Assembly (NCBI GenBank): GCA_036786445.1
Contig: DAIQRD010000019.1
Location: 1 to 29,333 of the forward strand
Length of the DNA stretch: 29,333 nucleotides
Direction of reading: 5' to 3'
Origin: JAAZMF01 sp036786445
Lineage (GTDB): Bacteria > Bacillota > Limnochordia > DTU087
The first letter of the stretch is position 1, and the number at the start of each line of letters is the position of its first letter. Position numbers and translations under genes: made by a program. The notes under the pieces were generated by a model. The model was not told the origin of the DNA. It saw only the letters and a program-made list of their open reading frames with translations, and did no database searches. This document shows positions 1-6,202 of this stretch, piece by piece.

Positions 1-48
1 GGCACGCCGCCAGCGTTCGTCCTGAGCCAGGATCAAACTCTCCGTTAA
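1..48 (-). rRNA. rrs: 16S ribosomal RNA, 5' end only
   Basis: Read on the minus strand, this stretch is the conserved start of bacterial 16S rRNA: the 27F site (AGAGTTTGATCCTGGCTCAG) followed by GACGAACGCTGGCGGCGTGCC-type sequence. The rest runs off the left edge. The mature 5' end is placed near 47-49 by analogy with the Bacillus subtilis 16S start, so the exact end is uncertain by a few bases. It is the first gene of an rRNA operon transcribed leftward from the two promoters at 191-294. Confidence 0.97.
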
Positions 49-190
49 AGATTTTATCTATCCCTAGCGGGATTAGACTCTGGCTTGATTTCAAACTTGG
101 CTGCACAAGCTTTCTCATATTACGCTGTTCAGTTTTCAAGGTTCAAGGTCCTACTTGTTGCCGCCGGCTTCAATCACCCGGCAAGTTGTA

Positions 191-219
191 ATTATAACAG
201 CCGGACTTCAGCATGTCAA
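191..219 (-). promoter_or_regulatory. rRNA operon promoter P2 (downstream)
   Basis: On the minus strand this is TTGACA (219-214), a 17-bp spacer and TATAAT (196-191), a perfect housekeeping-sigma promoter. It lies about 145 bp upstream of the 16S start. The leader contains the CCTTGAAAACTGAACA-type sequence near 130-150 that is common ahead of Firmicute 16S genes. Confidence 0.92.
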
Positions 220-265
220 GTGCTTCTTTGCTGTTAAGATTCTGTTTCTGCCCTGCGGCTTTATG

Positions 266-294
266 ATAATACCATGCCTGTATACGGCTGTCAA
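266..294 (-). promoter_or_regulatory. rRNA operon promoter P1 (upstream)
   Basis: On the minus strand: TTGACA (294-289), 17-bp spacer, TATTAT (271-266). It sits 75 bp upstream of P2, giving the tandem promoter layout usual for rRNA operons. Just upstream, at 303-318, is a tandem 8-bp repeat (TGATCACT twice on the plus strand) that overlaps the lysS stop codon. Its role, if any, is unknown. Confidence 0.85.
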
Positions 295-316
295 CCCCAC
301 GCTGATCACTTGATCA

Positions 317-1840
317 CTATCTCGGCCGCATGTGAGGAAAAAGCAACACGTCCCGAATCGATGGCGAATCCGTTAGTAACATGACTACCCGGTCAATACC
401 TACGCCTAGACCACCCGCCGGCGGCATCCCATACTCCAGAGCCATTACATAGTCCTCATCCATCATGTGAGCCTCATCATCGCCAGCTTGGCGCTGCTCT
501 ACCTGATCGCGGAATCGCTCTCTTTGGTCAATGGGATCATTCAACTCTGTAAAACCGTTGCCCATCTCCCACCCGACAATGAATGGCTCAAATCGATCGG
601 TTACAGTTGGATCATCCAACTTGCGTTTGGCCAAAGGCGAAATCTCTACTGGATGCTCTGTGATGAAAATCGGGCCAGTTAACTCCGGCTCCACAAAAGC
701 ATCAAAGAATTCATTGATGGCCTGGGCCTTACCCGCCCCAGGATGCATCTCTAATCCCCGGGCCCGAGCTATGGCGGCAGCTTCCTCGTCATTCAGGTCT
801 TTAAGATCAACCCCTGCATATTTGTAAATAGCATCTAACATACTTATCCGGGGCCATGGTGGGGCCAGATCGACTACCTGACCTTGGAAATCCACCTTGG
901 TGGTACCCTTAACCAACTTGGCTAGATAAGCGAATAGTTCCTCAGTTAGTGCCATCATGGAATCGGCATCACCATAGGCTTCATATAACTCCACCGAAGT
1001 ATACTCTGGATTGTGTTTGGTGGACATACCCTCGTTGCGGAAATTCTTGCCTATCTCAAAGACCTTCTCCAAGCCACCCACTAGGAGACGCTTTAGATAG
1101 AGTTCGGGAGCAATACGCATGTACAAATCCATATCTAAGGCATTATGATGAGTCACGAAGGGCCTAGCATTAGCGCCACCGGGGATGACATTGAGCATGG
1201 GAGTCTCCACTTCGAGATAGCCTCGCTCCAGCAAGAAATCCCTAATACCCTGAATGATCCGACTGCGAGCGACGAAGACATCCCTCACCTCTGGATTGGT
1301 TATAAGATCCAAGTAGCGCATGCGATAGCGCAAATCCACATCCTTCAGGCCATGCCATTTTTCAGGCAGGGGACGTAAAGCCTTACTGAGCAAAGTAAAC
1401 TCCTTAACTTCAACACTAATCTCGCCCTGTCGGGTGCGGAATACAGTGCCCCTGACTCCGATGATATCTCCTATATCCAGCCTTTGATACTGGCTGTACA
1501 GTTCTTCGCCCACTGTATTAATCTTGATGAACAGCTGGATTGACCCCGAGGCATCTAGCAAATCGGCAAAGCTAGCCTTGCCGTGCCCCCTCACCACCAT
1601 TATTCTGCCCGCTATAGAAACAGCCTGACCCTCGAGCTCTTCGAACCGCTGGATAATGTCTTGAGCAGTATGGGTCCGCTCGTACCTGTGGCCGTAAGGG
1701 TCGGTATTCTCCTGCTGCCATTCTTGTAGTTTTTGCCTGCGGACCAACATTTGATCTGTAAGCTTTTCGAGCTCCTCTACGACCTCTTCATCTACCGTTA
1801 TCCCTGCAGTTGTCTGATTTTCCCCTTCCCGTTCACCCAC
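317..1840 (-). CDS. lysS: lysyl-tRNA synthetase, class II
   Basis: This enzyme charges tRNA-Lys with lysine using ATP, in the cytoplasm. The 507-residue product has the normal class II LysRS layout. A variable N-terminal helix is followed by an OB-fold anticodon-binding domain (roughly residues 70-170, with VSIAGRIMVVRGHGKASF). The catalytic domain carries motif 2 (FRNEGMSTKHNPEYTSVELY) and motif 3 (GGLGVGIDRVVMLL) close to the C terminus. The chosen start is GTG at 1840, preceded by a strong site (AAGGAGGGG) about 5 nt upstream. It lies 43 bp after greA and is probably cotranscribed with it from the promoter at 2602-2631. The stop codon is 22 bp from the upstream rRNA promoter, so lysS transcription likely runs into the rRNA operon or ends at the very start of its promoter region. 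No terminator is visible. Confidence 0.97.
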   Translation of the reverse strand: MGEREGENQTTAGITVDEEVVEELEKLTDQMLVRRQKLQEWQQENTDPYGHRYERTHTAQDIIQRFEELEGQAVSIAGRIMVVRGHGKASFADLLDASGSIQLFIKINTVGEELYSQYQRLDIGDIIGVRGTVFRTRQGEISVEVKEFTLLSKALRPLPEKWHGLKDVDLRYRMRYLDLITNPEVRDVFVARSRIIQGIRDFLLERGYLEVETPMLNVIPGGANARPFVTHHNALDMDLYMRIAPELYLKRLLVGGLEKVFEIGKNFRNEGMSTKHNPEYTSVELYEAYGDADSMMALTEELFAYLAKLVKGTTKVDFQGQVVDLAPPWPRISMLDAIYKYAGVDLKDLNDEEAAAIARARGLEMHPGAGKAQAINEFFDAFVEPELTGPIFITEHPVEISPLAKRKLDDPTVTDRFEPFIVGWEMGNGFTELNDPIDQRERFRDQVEQRQAGDDEAHMMDEDYVMALEYGMPPAGGLGVGIDRVVMLLTDSPSIRDVLLFPHMRPR

Positions 1841-1883
1841 AGTACCCCTCCTTGCATTGCCCTAGGTGCTAAACAAACCGATA

Positions 1884-2366
1884 TTAATAAAGACCATTGA
1901 TAGCAAGCACTTGATATCTTACAGTGCCGGCGGGAACTTCGACTTCCACGGTGTCTCCGGCTCTCTTGCCCAGCAAAGCCTCTCCCACGGGGGACTCGTT
2001 GGAGATCTTGGCATCCCCCGGATCTGCTTCAGCAGAGCTAACGATCATGTATTCGAATTCATCTTCGTATTCCAAATCCTTTAGTTTGACTCTAGAGCCT
2101 AGACCTACTGTCTCTAATTGAATGTCCTCTTCACTGATCACCCGAGCGTTCCGCAGCATCTTCTCCAGCGTAATAACCCGGCCTTCGACAAAGGCCTGCT
2201 CATTTTTCGCGTCATCGTACTCAGCATTCTCGGAAATATCGCCAAAGGCCAGAGCTTGCTTGATCCTGGCCGCTACTTCCCGGCGCTTAACAGTTTTAAG
2301 GTGCTCAAGTTCATTCTCGAGCCTACTCAAGCCTTCCTTGGTCAAGAGAACTTCTTTTTCCAACAT
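1884..2366 (-). CDS. greA: transcription elongation factor GreA
   Basis: GreA rescues backtracked RNA polymerase by stimulating cleavage of the nascent RNA. The 160-residue product has the usual length. The N-terminal coiled coil (about 1-75) contains the conserved tip segment with acidic residues (DISENAEYDDAKNEQAF). The C-terminal FKBP-like domain includes SPVGEALLGKRAGDTVEVEVP. The start is ATG at 2366, preceded by GGGAGAGAG. The gene is followed by lysS, a common Firmicute pairing. It has its own strong promoter about 235 bp upstream, so it carries an unusually long structured leader (see 2371-2600). Confidence 0.97.
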   Translation of the reverse strand: MLEKEVLLTKEGLSRLENELEHLKTVKRREVAARIKQALAFGDISENAEYDDAKNEQAFVEGRVITLEKMLRNARVISEEDIQLETVGLGSRVKLKDLEYEDEFEYMIVSSAEADPGDAKISNESPVGEALLGKRAGDTVEVEVPAGTVRYQVLAINGLY

Positions 2367-2370
2367 ACTA

Positions 2371-2600
2371 GCTCTCTCCCTTGTCCATGCTATCTTAGAA
2401 CACTAGGTAGCAAAGTCACAGCTTAATATTTGTGCTCCTATGTCCTTTTATACTGCTCAGCAACAACAGCCCCAGCTCCCCTCCAGGGCAATCTCTTGTT
2501 CTATTCCAATAAGGCATCATAGTACCCGGCCTGATTAGGTGCCGGGTACCAATACCAATATACTGGGGGAAGGTCACCTTTGGTGACCTGTTGTGGCTCT
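2371..2600 (-). promoter_or_regulatory. long structured 5' leader of greA-lysS
   Basis: The interval between the promoter at 2602-2631 and greA is about 230 nt and shows no convincing gene. It contains two perfect inverted repeats. Hairpin A (2571-2589) has 8-bp arms AGGTCACC/GGTGACCT around a 3-nt loop and lies within about 6-25 nt of the predicted RNA start. Hairpin B (2522-2549) has 9-bp arms GTACCCGGC/GCCGGGTAC around a 10-nt loop. Neither is followed by a U-run in the transcript sense, so neither is a plain terminator. I do not recognise a T-box, lysine riboswitch or other named element. Hairpin A could instead be an operator overlapping the initial transcribed region. Confidence 0.6.
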
Positions 2601-2601
2601 C

Positions 2602-2631
2602 ATTATAGCTCAGTGATTCTGGGACTGTCAA
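2602..2631 (-). promoter_or_regulatory. promoter for greA-lysS
   Basis: On the minus strand: TTGACA (2631-2626), an 18-bp spacer and TATAAT (2607-2602). Both hexamers match the housekeeping consensus exactly. The promoter lies just beyond the end of the reductase-like gene at 2693 and points toward greA. Confidence 0.88.
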
Positions 2632-2692
2632 GGGAATTGCGGACTTAAGTAACGAGCTTTCTTACAATTTTCTTGAACTCGTCAACCGCCTA

Positions 2693-3784
2693 CTAATGAG
2701 ATGCAACATGTTGCCTAGCTTTGCTGGCATTTTCCCTAACCCGTGCTATCCATTCCGGGGTGATAGCTCGTTCAAAACTCCTTAGGCCACCCACACGAAA
2801 ACCGTGTTTATCGGCTAAGCAGACCATCTCGTCCACCTGATCTACAGACAGAGCTCTGCCCAAGGAGAAGTTCTCATACCGCCCTTCTAGAGCCAAAATC
2901 ATGGTCTCGGCCATACAAGCATATGAGGTCTTGCCAGGAAAGCCGAAATCAAACCCAAATTCCACATCCCCAGGCACCTGTACGACTCCACCCTCGAAAA
3001 CCAGTACATCGGAGCGCATCTCCGCCACTCGCCGAGATACATTTCGTGGCCTAGCCACATCGCACACGATGGCGCCAGGTCGCAACCACTCTGGTTCCAC
3101 GATGGTATCGATGGCACTGGTGACAGCCACGACAATGTCGGCCTGCTTGCAGGCTTCAGCTACGCTGGTGGTCACCTCCACATCCACATGGTTGCCCGCT
3201 CTGATCACGGCCGCCAAGCTCTCCAGCTTATCTTGGGAACGGGCCGCCAGAACCATATGGCTTACATCACGAGCCAATATCCGAGCTGCTGCCGAACCGA
3301 TGGAGCCCGTTGCCCCTAATACAGCTACGGAAGCCTTGCCGATGGGTAATTCCATGCTTTCTGCTGCGTACCGAATGCCCTGCAAGGCTGTGGCCACCGT
3401 ATAACTATTACCAGTAGTCACAGCTATGTCTACATTTCGCGCCACCGTTATGCCGGCATCTCCCACTACCGCGGTAAAAGCTCCCAGCCCCACAATCCGA
3501 GCACCGAGTTGCTGTGCCTTTTTGGCCGAATCAATGATCTTTTCCAACACCACCGCCTCTGGAAGCCCTAACATCTGTTTCGGGGTCAAAAGGCAGCCAA
3601 CAAACCATCCCTCCGCTTCCACACCTTGCGTGGAAGCAATCCCTGTAATGTGCGAGACTGTTACGGGGGGACCGTATCGAAGTAGTGTCTCAAGCCAGCG
3701 CTCAGGTACTCGCTGTGCAAGAGGGAACTTACGGGTAATATCATGTACTTCCAATGGATGAACTATGAAGCCAAATCGCTGCAA
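2693..3784 (-). CDS. acyl-ACP reductase-like dehydrogenase (COG5322 family)
   Basis: The 363-residue protein has a Rossmann domain with an NAD(P)-binding loop VAVLGATGSIGSAAAR (153-168). Several segments resemble, from memory, cyanobacterial long-chain acyl-ACP reductase: an FGFIVHPLE start like FGLIGHLTS, GLGAFTAVVG, TTGNSYT, and YACMAETMILALEG near the C terminus. The last segment holds Cys290, aligned with the cysteine reported to carry the acyl thioester in the cyanobacterial enzyme. Aldehyde formation from an acyl thioester is therefore possible but is inference; related Firmicute proteins are often called predicted dehydrogenase or shikimate-dehydrogenase-like. The start is TTG at 3784, preceded by AGAGGTGAT. 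It is the last of three cotranscribed genes (regulator, 4820-5347; unknown protein, 3831-4748) and follows the second by 46 bp. No cyanobacterial-type aldehyde deformylating oxygenase is present here, which fits an anaerobe. Confidence 0.75.
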   Translation of the reverse strand: MQRFGFIVHPLEVHDITRKFPLAQRVPERWLETLLRYGPPVTVSHITGIASTQGVEAEGWFVGCLLTPKQMLGLPEAVVLEKIIDSAKKAQQLGARIVGLGAFTAVVGDAGITVARNVDIAVTTGNSYTVATALQGIRYAAESMELPIGKASVAVLGATGSIGSAAARILARDVSHMVLAARSQDKLESLAAVIRAGNHVDVEVTTSVAEACKQADIVVAVTSAIDTIVEPEWLRPGAIVCDVARPRNVSRRVAEMRSDVLVFEGGVVQVPGDVEFGFDFGFPGKTSYACMAETMILALEGRYENFSLGRALSVDQVDEMVCLADKHGFRVGGLRSFERAITPEWIARVRENASKARQHVASH

Positions 3785-3830
3785 AACCTATCACCTCTGC
3801 CCAATTATCCGTATAGTCTCTCCCTAGGGT

Positions 3831-4748
3831 TCAAGCTGTGAGTATGGATTGCAGGTGCTCAACTCTAGGCGTGAAATTGATGGTCTCCAGAAGCCCGAAA
3901 TACTCCTCAGGGGCAATCTCTGCCAAGGGTTTATCCAGCAAAGCCACCAGCACAGCTTCCACGACGTTGGTCCCAAAAGATCGACCACAGAGATTGGGAG
4001 TTGATGTAACTAAGGTCTTGACTCCTCGCTCCCGCAGATTAGCTACATCGGCCGCTGTAACTGTATTCGTGACAACTATTTTGCCCCGCATATCCTCGGG
4101 CATATGGCTAGCGATAAAATGATAGTCACCGGCAATGACATCTGCCCATTGATAATACTTGGTATAGCGGATCTTGGATTGCTCCTGTTTTGAGCCTGTT
4201 GGGTAAAGCATGTGGAAGGGGAGTCGTACAGCCACTGGAGCCGCTATGCGGGCAACAATATTGAGCGCGCCTAGGCTGCGTAGCGGGATGGGCACTCCCA
4301 GACCAAACATGAGATCACCAATGACCATCTCACAACCAGTTTCTGCCAAGGCTTCAGCCATGCCAAAGCGGTCAACGGCAGCTACCAAGAGTACACGGTT
4401 CGCTTTAAGATTCATACCCAGATCAGTCTTCAGAAATGATATAACTTTCCGTTCCAGGGTGTTCTTCAACCCCGATCCATCCACCAAGGGAGTCCGCCGG
4501 GCAACCGCGGTAAACCGTTTCGAATCACGGATTGTATACCTCCGGGTTCCAGCCCAGATATACATATCAATGCCACCCAAACCGAAAGCATCAACTTTGC
4601 CATCGAGATCTCTCATCATTGCCACTGCCAAATCCATGTCTCCATCGGTACCAATACGCTCTATCAGGAATTTCTCCCCGAGAATCTCGATTTCCGCCCT
4701 ATGATCTCGCTTAGAAGAGCCTATGCTAATACTAACCACATGCTTCAT
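3831..4748 (-). CDS. conserved protein often labelled quinate 5-dehydrogenase; function unknown
   Basis: This 305-residue protein resembles a Firmicute family that some pipelines name quinate 5-dehydrogenase. I see no classical shikimate/quinate dehydrogenase catalytic Lys/Asp motif and no clear glycine-rich NAD loop, so the name is not supported by sequence. Visible conserved-looking blocks are VSISIGSSKRDHRAEI at the N terminus, FGLGGIDMYIWAGTRRYTI in the first third, and a C-terminal RGVKTLVTSTPNLCGRSFG. There is no signal peptide or membrane segment. The start is ATG at 4748 with GGAGG 7 nt upstream; the reading frame is open further upstream but lacks such a site. It sits 71 bp after the HTH gene and 46 bp before the reductase-like gene, so the three are probably one transcript and likely act in one process. 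The process is not known to me. Confidence 0.65.
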   Translation of the reverse strand: MKHVVSISIGSSKRDHRAEIEILGEKFLIERIGTDGDMDLAVAMMRDLDGKVDAFGLGGIDMYIWAGTRRYTIRDSKRFTAVARRTPLVDGSGLKNTLERKVISFLKTDLGMNLKANRVLLVAAVDRFGMAEALAETGCEMVIGDLMFGLGVPIPLRSLGALNIVARIAAPVAVRLPFHMLYPTGSKQEQSKIRYTKYYQWADVIAGDYHFIASHMPEDMRGKIVVTNTVTAADVANLRERGVKTLVTSTPNLCGRSFGTNVVEAVLVALLDKPLAEIAPEEYFGLLETINFTPRVEHLQSILTA

Positions 4749-4819
4749 GGATATCCCTCCATCTGCAAGCAAACATACCAACGACCCAAATCCTGTGGGA
4801 GTCAATCACGCCCCATTCA

Positions 4820-5347
4820 CTATGCCATCAGGGAGCGAATCACGCTCTGTAGTTTCTTGGGATCCACATATCTATCGTCTTGCATAGGTGATTTACCCAA
4901 CTCAATGCTCAACACCATTGCCGGATCCAGTATGGACTCAACCAGCTTGATACGCATATCAGAACCTAGAAATATCACAGTATCGAAATCTCTAAGCTGG
5001 GAAAATATGACCATCAGCTCGTTGGCCAATTGCACACCACGGCGGTCCTCAGCAAATCTCCACCGCTCACTATCGGTCATCACCAAAGCAAAATCCACTC
5101 CTTCTTGGCGGGCCACAGCTTCGATTTCCTCCTTGTTGCTGATAGGAAAACCGATTAAAGCCAAGCGGGATCCCTTGCGGATCTCCCCCAGACTTTCCAG
5201 GCGAGAGATAAGGGTTCGATCAACTCCAACCTGGTCAGCTACTTCCTGCTGTGACTGGCCCCGGGAGCGCAAATCCAAGATCCTGTCTACAGTTCGATGT
5301 ATCCTGTCGATGTTGACTAGCTTTTCTCCTATACGCAAAAGGTCCAT
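4820..5347 (-). CDS. HTH transcriptional regulator of the reductase cluster
   Basis: The 175-residue product has a Cro/C1-type helix-turn-helix at about residues 22-52 (QSQQEVADQVGVDRTLISRL). Then comes a non-enzymatic-looking alpha/beta domain beginning RLALIGFPISNKEEIEAVA, which may sense a ligand. I chose the ATG at 5347 (GGTGGAG about 6 nt upstream). The frame is open up to 5449, but the upstream ATG at 5416 overlaps the -10 element of the predicted promoter (5415-5443) and has no good ribosome site. It is the first gene of the cluster with 3831-4748 and 2693-3784. A palindrome between promoter and start (5393-5406) suggests autoregulation. Its target and ligand are inference only. Confidence 0.75.
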   Translation of the reverse strand: MDLLRIGEKLVNIDRIHRTVDRILDLRSRGQSQQEVADQVGVDRTLISRLESLGEIRKGSRLALIGFPISNKEEIEAVARQEGVDFALVMTDSERWRFAEDRRGVQLANELMVIFSQLRDFDTVIFLGSDMRIKLVESILDPAMVLSIELGKSPMQDDRYVDPKKLQSVIRSLMA

Positions 5348-5392
5348 ATTGATCTCCACCCCAGGCTTACGTTCATACACATCTTGGTATGT

Positions 5393-5406
5393 GCACACAA
5401 CTGTGC
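5393..5406. promoter_or_regulatory. palindromic operator candidate ahead of HTH gene
   Basis: GCACA (5393-5397) and TGTGC (5402-5406) form an inverted repeat with a 4-bp centre. It lies about 10 bp downstream of the predicted -10 element, around the expected transcription start of the HTH-led cluster, where a repressor would block initiation. A second short palindrome, TGTGCACA, overlaps its low-coordinate end. Assignment to this regulator is inference. Confidence 0.4.
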
Positions 5407-5414
5407 TCAAACAC

Positions 5415-5443
5415 ATTTTACCAGACCTATGGGCCGCGTTCAA
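5415..5443 (-). promoter_or_regulatory. promoter for the HTH/reductase cluster
   Basis: On the minus strand: TTGAAC (5443-5438), 17-bp spacer, TAAAAT (5420-5415). The spacer ends in TGG, so the -10 is of the extended type. It lies about 70 bp upstream of the chosen start of the HTH gene and downstream of the terminator at 5506-5523. Confidence 0.6.
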
Positions 5444-5505
5444 GCTCAAATATCCGACAATCGCATCCGTGTGCAGCCCTCCATACCACCAATGCCGGGG
5501 GAAAT

Positions 5506-5523
5506 AAAAAAAGCGGCCCGCTT
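5506..5523 (-). terminator. intrinsic terminator after the thioredoxin gene
   Basis: On the minus strand: AAGCG-GGC-CGCTT followed by an uninterrupted run of T. It lies about 53 bp past the stop of the TlpA-like gene. A 10-bp palindrome GCGAGCTCGC (5530-5539) sits just before it. It separates the TlpA transcript from the HTH-led cluster. Confidence 0.75.
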
Positions 5524-5575
5524 AACCATGCGAGCTCGCCTAACATTCTGGTATCACCCTTTTCCCAGGGCCGAT

Positions 5576-6118
5576 TTATGGAAGGATCAACTCCAACCCT
5601 TGCCGCAATCGCTCCTCACTCAGTGCCCCAATGGCCATCTCCCGAATGATACCTTCCTCATCGATGAAGAACGAAGCGGGTATCCCCCTTACCGCATAGC
5701 GGGCCCCAGAGGCAGCCGTAGCGTCCAGATAAACCGGAACAGTCCATCCGTGAGTGGTAAAGAATTTCTCTACTGTTTCACGGCTTTCCCGCAGATCAAT
5801 GATGATGAAGGCTATCTGGTCTCCCAACTCTTCGTACAACGCCTGAATATAGGGCATTTCCACACGGCAAAATGTGCACCACGTAGCAAAAAAATTGATG
5901 AACACCGGTTTGCCAAGTTGATCCTCTAGACTGATCTCAGTGCCTTCTAGATCCTTGACGACAAAGTTTGGCGCTCGGAACCCGGTTCTAGGACTTACAC
6001 CTTTGCCTTGGGCCACCAGCACTCTCCCACTGGAAACACAAAACACTAGTGCCACGAAGAAAATGATCAGATAAAACGGCCGGGCTCTAGCCCTACTATT
6101 GATCTGAAATCTGGTCAC
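5576..6118 (-). CDS. TlpA/ResA-type membrane-anchored thioredoxin
   Basis: This is a thiol-disulfide oxidoreductase expected to act outside the membrane. After a basic N terminus, a hydrophobic anchor spans about residues 15-30 (FYLIIFFVALVFCVSSG). It is followed by an AhpC/TSA-Redoxin fold with the active-site pair Cys81-Thr-Phe-Cys84 in FFATWCTFCRVEMP, and a cis-proline region GIPASFFIDEEG. The length of 180 residues is normal for ResA/TlpA proteins. The start is GTG at 6118, with AGGTGGGGAG just upstream; an alternative GTG at 6130 lacks this. Its partner is not evident: no cytochrome maturation or Ccd gene is next to it. It is separated from dusB by 84 bp. Confidence 0.88.
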   Translation of the reverse strand: MTRFQINSRARARPFYLIIFFVALVFCVSSGRVLVAQGKGVSPRTGFRAPNFVVKDLEGTEISLEDQLGKPVFINFFATWCTFCRVEMPYIQALYEELGDQIAFIIIDLRESRETVEKFFTTHGWTVPVYLDATAASGARYAVRGIPASFFIDEEGIIREMAIGALSEERLRQGLELILP

Positions 6119-6202
6119 TACTCTCCCCACCTCATCAAGTGTTCTGCCACCGCAGTAGGTATTACAGAGTATACCTATCCTCTTCTGTCCCCTAGCAAAC
6201 CT

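Noticed and set aside
2371..2600. T-box or lysine riboswitch ahead of greA-lysS
   Set aside because: There is no TGGNACCGCG T-box sequence and no multi-helix lysine aptamer pattern; GGTACC occurs only as part of a simple inverted repeat.
2416..2631. Open frame of 71 codons in the greA leader
   Set aside because: It begins within the -35/-10 promoter region and covers both hairpins; the product looks random.
2901..3404. Open frame of 167 codons antisense to the reductase-like gene
   Set aside because: Ser/Thr/Pro-rich product typical of antisense reading of a coding region; no ribosome site or known motif.
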